This document shows, in pieces, positions 6,265-9,769 of a stretch of DNA of 9,769 nt. How positions within the stretch are numbered: the stretch's first letter is position 1; the number at the start of each line of letters is the position of its first letter. The DNA is taken from assembly GCA_017964105.1 (NCBI GenBank), contig JAGCSP010000027.1:1-9769 (forward strand), given 5' to 3'. The stretch comes from Clostridia bacterium. Its GTDB lineage: Bacteria; Bacillota; Clostridia; Christensenellales; UBA1242. Below the pieces are notes generated by a model, which saw nothing but the letters and a program-made list of their open reading frames with translations, had not been told where the DNA came from and searched no databases. The position numbers and the translations under genes are program-made.

Positions 6265-7570
6265 CACTCACCACATCAAAAACATATTGTTTAAATTTTT
6301 CACCACGCTCAATATACGACGAAAATTCATCAAAACTTGTGCAACCAGGGCTAAATAAAATTGTATCACCTTTTACTGCAATTTTATGTGCCATAATAAC
6401 AGCTTCTTCTACCCCTAATGCAAGGTAAGAATTTACGCAATATCTTTTGCATAATTTGTACAAATACTTTGCACTCTTACCAAATGTGACAACACCTTTT
6501 ATATTCCTTGGAAGAGTAGCTACAAGAGGAACAAAATCTAAATCTTTATTTTCACCACCAAGCAATAAAATAATGTTACCGTTCACACTATCAATTGCCT
6601 TTTTTACGCTATGAATATTAGTACTTTTGCTATCGTTAATATATGTAACACCTGCATTTTTTGTCACAAACTCCAATCTGTGTGGCAAAATATTCCATGT
6701 TTTGATAGATTTTATAATAACATCATTATCAATATCCAATATTTTAGCAATACATACTGCACACATAATGTTATCTAAATATTTACTTTTTGGCTTGCAA
6801 TCAGCAAGGCTAAACAATTCACTAATGCCAATGCCATTGTTGTAGTACATTGCATTGTCTTTGGCATATACGCCCTCCACCACATGATGACTGCTAGTGA
6901 ACATCAATTTACCTGAAACATAGTCCTTATGCCTATTGCATTCATAATCATCATCGTTTAGCACAACATAATCATTTGGCGTGCTATTTTTTGCAATAGC
7001 TAATTTGCAAGCAATATAGTTTTTTAAATTTTTATGTCTATCTAGATGGTCTTCATCTATATTGAGAATGGCACAAATATCACATTTAAAATTTTCTATG
7101 CTTTCCAATTGAAACGAACTAATTTCGCACACTACATAGTCCAAATCTTTGCCAATGGCATTACATAAAGGCACACCAATGTTTCCGTATGATTGTACTT
7201 GGTATCCTGCAAGTGAAAGCATATGAGTTATTAGTCCCACAGTACTTGTTTTACCATTTGTGCCAGTTACACCAATTATTTTTGTATCCAAAAACATATA
7301 AGCAAATTCCAATTCGCCAATGACTTTGATACCAAGTTTGTGTGCAAGTTTTACATATCTATTAAATATACTAACACCAGGAGATAGCACAACTAAATCA
7401 AATTCTTTTAAGGTGTGAGCATTAAGTTTTAATACATATTGTCCACCACCCACCCTAATTTCTTTGTCATAAATTTTGTAGTTGGCTCCAATTTTTATTA
7501 ATTGTTCCTCTACCGCTTTACCAGAAATGCCATATCCATAAATCAACACATTTTTATAATTAAAATCCAC
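6254..7570 (-). CDS. murD: UDP-N-acetylmuramoylalanine--D-glutamate ligase MurD, complete
   Basis: MurD is the cytosolic ATP-dependent ligase that adds D-Glu to UDP-MurNAc-L-Ala. From the chosen GTG at 7570 it has 438 residues, the same as E. coli MurD. Domain 1 is a Rossmann-like fold with GYGISGKA (12-19) for the uridine nucleotide. The central ATPase domain has the P-loop GVTGTNGKTS (100-109), NIDEDHLDRH (171-180) and a probable carbamylated Lys189. Domain 3 has HRLEFV (297-302), NDSKSTN (312-318) and SPGCTSFDEF (407-416). The segment that is usually HN-x-x-N reads LDNIMC, a mild divergence. The open frame extends 16 codons upstream to an ATG, but that start would lie inside mraY with no ribosome site, while AGGAG lies 7 nt before the GTG. 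It starts 13 nt after mraY and overlaps ftsW. Confidence 0.97.
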   Translation of the reverse strand: MDFNYKNVLIYGYGISGKAVEEQLIKIGANYKIYDKEIRVGGGQYVLKLNAHTLKEFDLVVLSPGVSIFNRYVKLAHKLGIKVIGELEFAYMFLDTKIIGVTGTNGKTSTVGLITHMLSLAGYQVQSYGNIGVPLCNAIGKDLDYVVCEISSFQLESIENFKCDICAILNIDEDHLDRHKNLKNYIACKLAIAKNSTPNDYVVLNDDDYECNRHKDYVSGKLMFTSSHHVVEGVYAKDNAMYYNNGIGISELFSLADCKPKSKYLDNIMCAVCIAKILDIDNDVIIKSIKTWNILPHRLEFVTKNAGVTYINDSKSTNIHSVKKAIDSVNGNIILLLGGENKDLDFVPLVATLPRNIKGVVTFGKSAKYLYKLCKRYCVNSYLALGVEEAVIMAHKIAVKGDTILFSPGCTSFDEFSSYIERGEKFKQYVFDVVSDEE

Positions 7571-7577
7571 TAAAATA

Positions 7578-7582
7578 CTCCT
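7578..7582 (-). promoter_or_regulatory. murD ribosome binding site, decides the GTG start
   Basis: AGGAG lies in the 13-nt gap between the mraY stop (7584-7586) and the GTG at 7570, with 7-nt spacing. This makes the GTG a better start than the in-frame ATG at 7618, which would add 16 residues that do not belong to the family's N-terminal strand. Confidence 0.85.
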
Positions 7583-7583
7583 A

Positions 7584-8585
7584 CTAACTAATACTAAATG
7601 CAATGCATAATGCACCAAGTACTATTGTTATTATTATATATATTGCAACAATCTTTGTTTCATGCACTCCATTTTGCTCAAAATGATGATGAAGTGGCGC
7701 CATCTTAAATATTCTTTTGTGTGTTAATTTGAAGTAGCCAACTTGCATAATTACTGAAATGGTGGATAGCACAAACATCAAACCAATTAGTGGCATATAA
7801 AGATACAATTTTGTAATTGCCATACTGCAAGCAATAAATCCACCAATGGCAAGTGACCCTGTGTCACCCATAAATATCTTTGCAGGATAGCTATTAAAGC
7901 AAATATAGCCAAGTAATGCACCAGTAAAAGCGAATATAAGGTAAGATACTTGCAACAATTCTTGTGTTATTTCACCACCTACACCATTGCCCTGCAATTT
8001 GCCAATATAAATAAATAGAATTGCGCCAAACGATGCAAGATATGTTGCACCAACGCTCCCCGCAAGACCATCTAGCCCATCTGTTAGATTTACTGCATTA
8101 GTAACCGCCAAAAACACAAAACATGAAAATACAATAATCCAAAAACCCACATTAAATTCATCAAAACTAAATGGTACTAATATGCCACCACCAATGAGTG
8201 GTGACTTATACATAAATATTGCAAGAATTATTGCAATGCCAAATTGTCCAACAGCTTTTTGATATGCCTTTAATCCTTCATTTTGTTTATGACGAATTTT
8301 CAAATAATCATCCAAAAATCCAAGCAGTGCATAAGCACAAGTTGCTACAACCAACACACTTGGCAACACATACTTATATCCACCTAGCACAAAATACAAT
8401 ACTATTAGCGATATTACAAACATAATGCCACCCATGGTTGGCGTACCTTGTTTTTCAAAATGCTTGTCCACGTATGATAATATATTTTGGCCAAACTTCA
8501 TTTTGCGTGTTGTTTTTATACATAATGGTGCGATAATTACGCAAATTATAAATCCAACAATCAAGCCAATTAATGCGATTTTCAT
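7584..8585 (-). CDS. mraY: Phospho-N-acetylmuramoyl-pentapeptide-transferase MraY, complete
   Basis: MraY is the integral membrane enzyme that moves phospho-MurNAc-pentapeptide from UDP to undecaprenyl phosphate, making lipid I. The 333-residue protein is a typical ten-helix member. Signature motifs are all present: QGTPTMGG (46-53), the magnesium-binding Asp pair in GFLDDYLK (Asp92, Asp93), NAVNLTDGLDGLA (163-175, with Asp169 and Asp172), NSYPAKIFMGDTGSLAIGG (231-249, with Asp241) and the MAPLHHHFE loop (295-303). Nothing in the active site is missing. The ATG at 8585 overlaps the murE stop as ATGA, and GAGG (8598-8595) inside murE serves as ribosome site at 9 nt. murF, which often lies between murE and mraY, is absent here. 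Confidence 0.98.
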   Translation of the reverse strand: MKIALIGLIVGFIICVIIAPLCIKTTRKMKFGQNILSYVDKHFEKQGTPTMGGIMFVISLIVLYFVLGGYKYVLPSVLVVATCAYALLGFLDDYLKIRHKQNEGLKAYQKAVGQFGIAIILAIFMYKSPLIGGGILVPFSFDEFNVGFWIIVFSCFVFLAVTNAVNLTDGLDGLAGSVGATYLASFGAILFIYIGKLQGNGVGGEITQELLQVSYLIFAFTGALLGYICFNSYPAKIFMGDTGSLAIGGFIACSMAITKLYLYMPLIGLMFVLSTISVIMQVGYFKLTHKRIFKMAPLHHHFEQNGVHETKIVAIYIIITIVLGALCIAFSIS

Positions 8586-9769
8586 TTGTTACAACCTCGC
8601 AAAAAAGTATTTATAACATCTAATTCATCATATGGAAGATTTACGCCATTAACTTTTTGCTTTGTTTCACCACTTTTGCCAAGTGCAATGAGAGTATCAC
8701 CTGGTTTTAGAATACTAATTCCATATTCCAAAGCTTGCTTTCTATCTTGTATGCGTATAACACCTTCACCACTAATGCCTATATCATCACAAATGGAATC
8801 AAAACTAGTGTTATCTGGATTGTCAGAAGTCAAAATTACCATATTGCTATAATATTTGGCAATCTTACCCATTTCCATTCGTTTTAATTTATCTGCATAA
8901 CTCACACAACCAAACATGGTGATAATTCTTCCATCTTTGCGATATTTAGCCACATGAGATAACACCTTTTCAAAGCCATCTGGTGTGTGTGCAAAATCTG
9001 CAATCACTTTTTTGTTGTTGCCAAAATCAAATATTTCCATGCGACCACTTACATTTGGCATCTTATTAAAAGCTAAAACAATGTTATTTATGCTAACACC
9101 CAAATTTACAGCACAAGTTATGGCGGCAAGTGAATTATACACATTATATTCCCCTACAAAATGAGAAATTACCTTTGCCACTTTATCAAACGCATTAACC
9201 ACATATTCGCAAGTGTACAAATTTTGTTTAATGTTTATTGCAAATGTATCTGCAGGATTATATAAACCATATGTAAAGCACTTTAAATCGTTATCCACCA
9301 AAATTTCTTTACCATACTTATCGTCGACATTTACTACTGCAAATTGCATATTTGCGTTACTAAAATAATCAATTTTGGTGCGCGCATACTTCTTCATTGT
9401 TTGGAAAAAATCAAGATGCTCATTCGAAATATTTGTAAAAATACCACAGACAAGTTCTAATCCACAAACCTTTTTTAATGCAATTGCATGCGCACTAATT
9501 TCCATTACACAGTACTCACACCCAAAATTTACCATTTGATTTAATGCATAAAAAAGTTCAATTGGGTCTGGTGTAGTTAGATTGCTTGGAAATGATATTT
9601 CATTTATTTTTATACCTAATGTACCAATAAGTCCCACTTTTTTACCACTAATCTTAAGAATATTGTATAACATGTGTGATACTGTGGTTTTCCCATTGCT
9701 ACCAATTACACCTATTATTTTTATTTTTTTATCTGGGCACATATAAATTAATTTACTAATTAGGCACAA
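8582..9769 (-). CDS. murE: UDP-N-acetylmuramoyl-tripeptide synthetase MurE, 5' end cut by the window edge
   Basis: MurE is the cytosolic Mur ligase that adds the third stem-peptide residue (meso-diaminopimelate or L-lysine in most bacteria) to UDP-MurNAc-L-Ala-D-Glu. About 395 residues are visible; roughly the first 90, most of the nucleotide-sugar binding domain, lie beyond the right edge. The P-loop GVIGSNGKTT (20-29 of the visible part), LTTPDPIEL, MEISAHA, NISNEHLD and the following YARTK lysine, SGRMEIF and ADFAHTPDGFEKVL all fit MurE. Three C-terminal motifs are unusual: VSYAD in place of GGDRD (near 289-293), DNPD in place of DNPR (316-319), and GKSGE in place of GKGHE (364-368). The third amino acid therefore cannot be assigned with confidence. 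It overlaps mraY by 4 nt. MurT and MurF are less likely, given the LTTPDP and SGRME segments. Confidence 0.9.
   Translation of the reverse strand: MCLISKLIYMCPDKKIKIIGVIGSNGKTTVSHMLYNILKISGKKVGLIGTLGIKINEISFPSNLTTPDPIELFYALNQMVNFGCEYCVMEISAHAIALKKVCGLELVCGIFTNISNEHLDFFQTMKKYARTKIDYFSNANMQFAVVNVDDKYGKEILVDNDLKCFTYGLYNPADTFAINIKQNLYTCEYVVNAFDKVAKVISHFVGEYNVYNSLAAITCAVNLGVSINNIVLAFNKMPNVSGRMEIFDFGNNKKVIADFAHTPDGFEKVLSHVAKYRKDGRIITMFGCVSYADKLKRMEMGKIAKYYSNMVILTSDNPDNTSFDSICDDIGISGEGVIRIQDRKQALEYGISILKPGDTLIALGKSGETKQKVNGVNLPYDELDVINTFLRGCNK

Noticed and set aside
7571..7618. Longer MurD beginning with the ATG at 7618
   Set aside because: The extra 16 residues would be encoded within the mraY end, have no ribosome site and add nothing family-like; AGGAG points to the GTG at 7570.
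8582..8867. AT-rich genome with TGA read as Trp (Mycoplasma-type code)
   Set aside because: TGA is the stop of murE and ftsQ at positions that fit family lengths and gene junctions, and Trp is encoded by TGG.
1..9769. Mobile elements, CRISPR arrays, tRNA or rRNA genes, riboswitches, phage or defence genes
   Set aside because: Coding is nearly continuous with recognisable dcw genes, non-coding gaps are 92 nt or shorter, and none shows spaced repeats, cloverleaf sequence or transposase-like coding.

Overview
This window is a division and cell-wall (dcw) cluster from an AT-rich bacterium, most likely an uncultured member of the Bacillota (Clostridia-like). The basis is the FtsZ and FtsQ/DivIB sequence type, murA lying next to ftsQ, AGGAG ribosome binding sites and sigma-A-like promoters. 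TGA is used as a stop (murE, ftsQ) and TGG encodes Trp, so this is genetic code 11 and not a Mycoplasma-type code. No taxon closer than this can be read from the sequence alone. Every gene lies on the minus strand, so the biological reading order runs from the right end to the left end.

Region by region, in transcription order: (1) 9769-5050/3800 is a tightly packed peptidoglycan-precursor operon: murE (5' end cut by the window edge), mraY, murD, ftsW and murA. Its junctions overlap or are very short (ATGA overlap, 13-nt gap, 11-nt overlap, 71-nt gap). It closes with an A/T-rich palindrome and a strong intrinsic terminator (3749-3777). (2) 3707-2865 is ftsQ/divIB, preceded by an extended -10 promoter that leaves almost no 5' leader. 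(3) 2801-539 is ftsA followed by ftsZ. The pair has its own near-perfect consensus promoter, with a (CG)5 tract in the spacer, located between ftsQ and ftsA, and it ends in a terminator (505-533). (4) 461-1 is a GNAT-family acetyltransferase, cut by the left edge, with a 17-bp-spaced promoter whose predicted start coincides with the ATG.

The genes form one pathway. MurA makes the first committed peptidoglycan precursor. MurD and MurE add the second and third stem-peptide residues. MraY moves the finished muropeptide to the lipid carrier. FtsW polymerises glycan at the septum. FtsQ, FtsA and FtsZ build and position the divisome that directs this synthesis. No murF or murG is found in its usual place inside the cluster.

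I found no mobile element, CRISPR array, RNA gene or clearly new system. The points worth a second look are an FtsA that ends without the usual membrane-targeting tail, a MurE with three altered signature motifs, the (CG)5 promoter of ftsAZ, and two promoters implying leaderless or nearly leaderless mRNAs. The longest stretch without a gene is only 92 nt.
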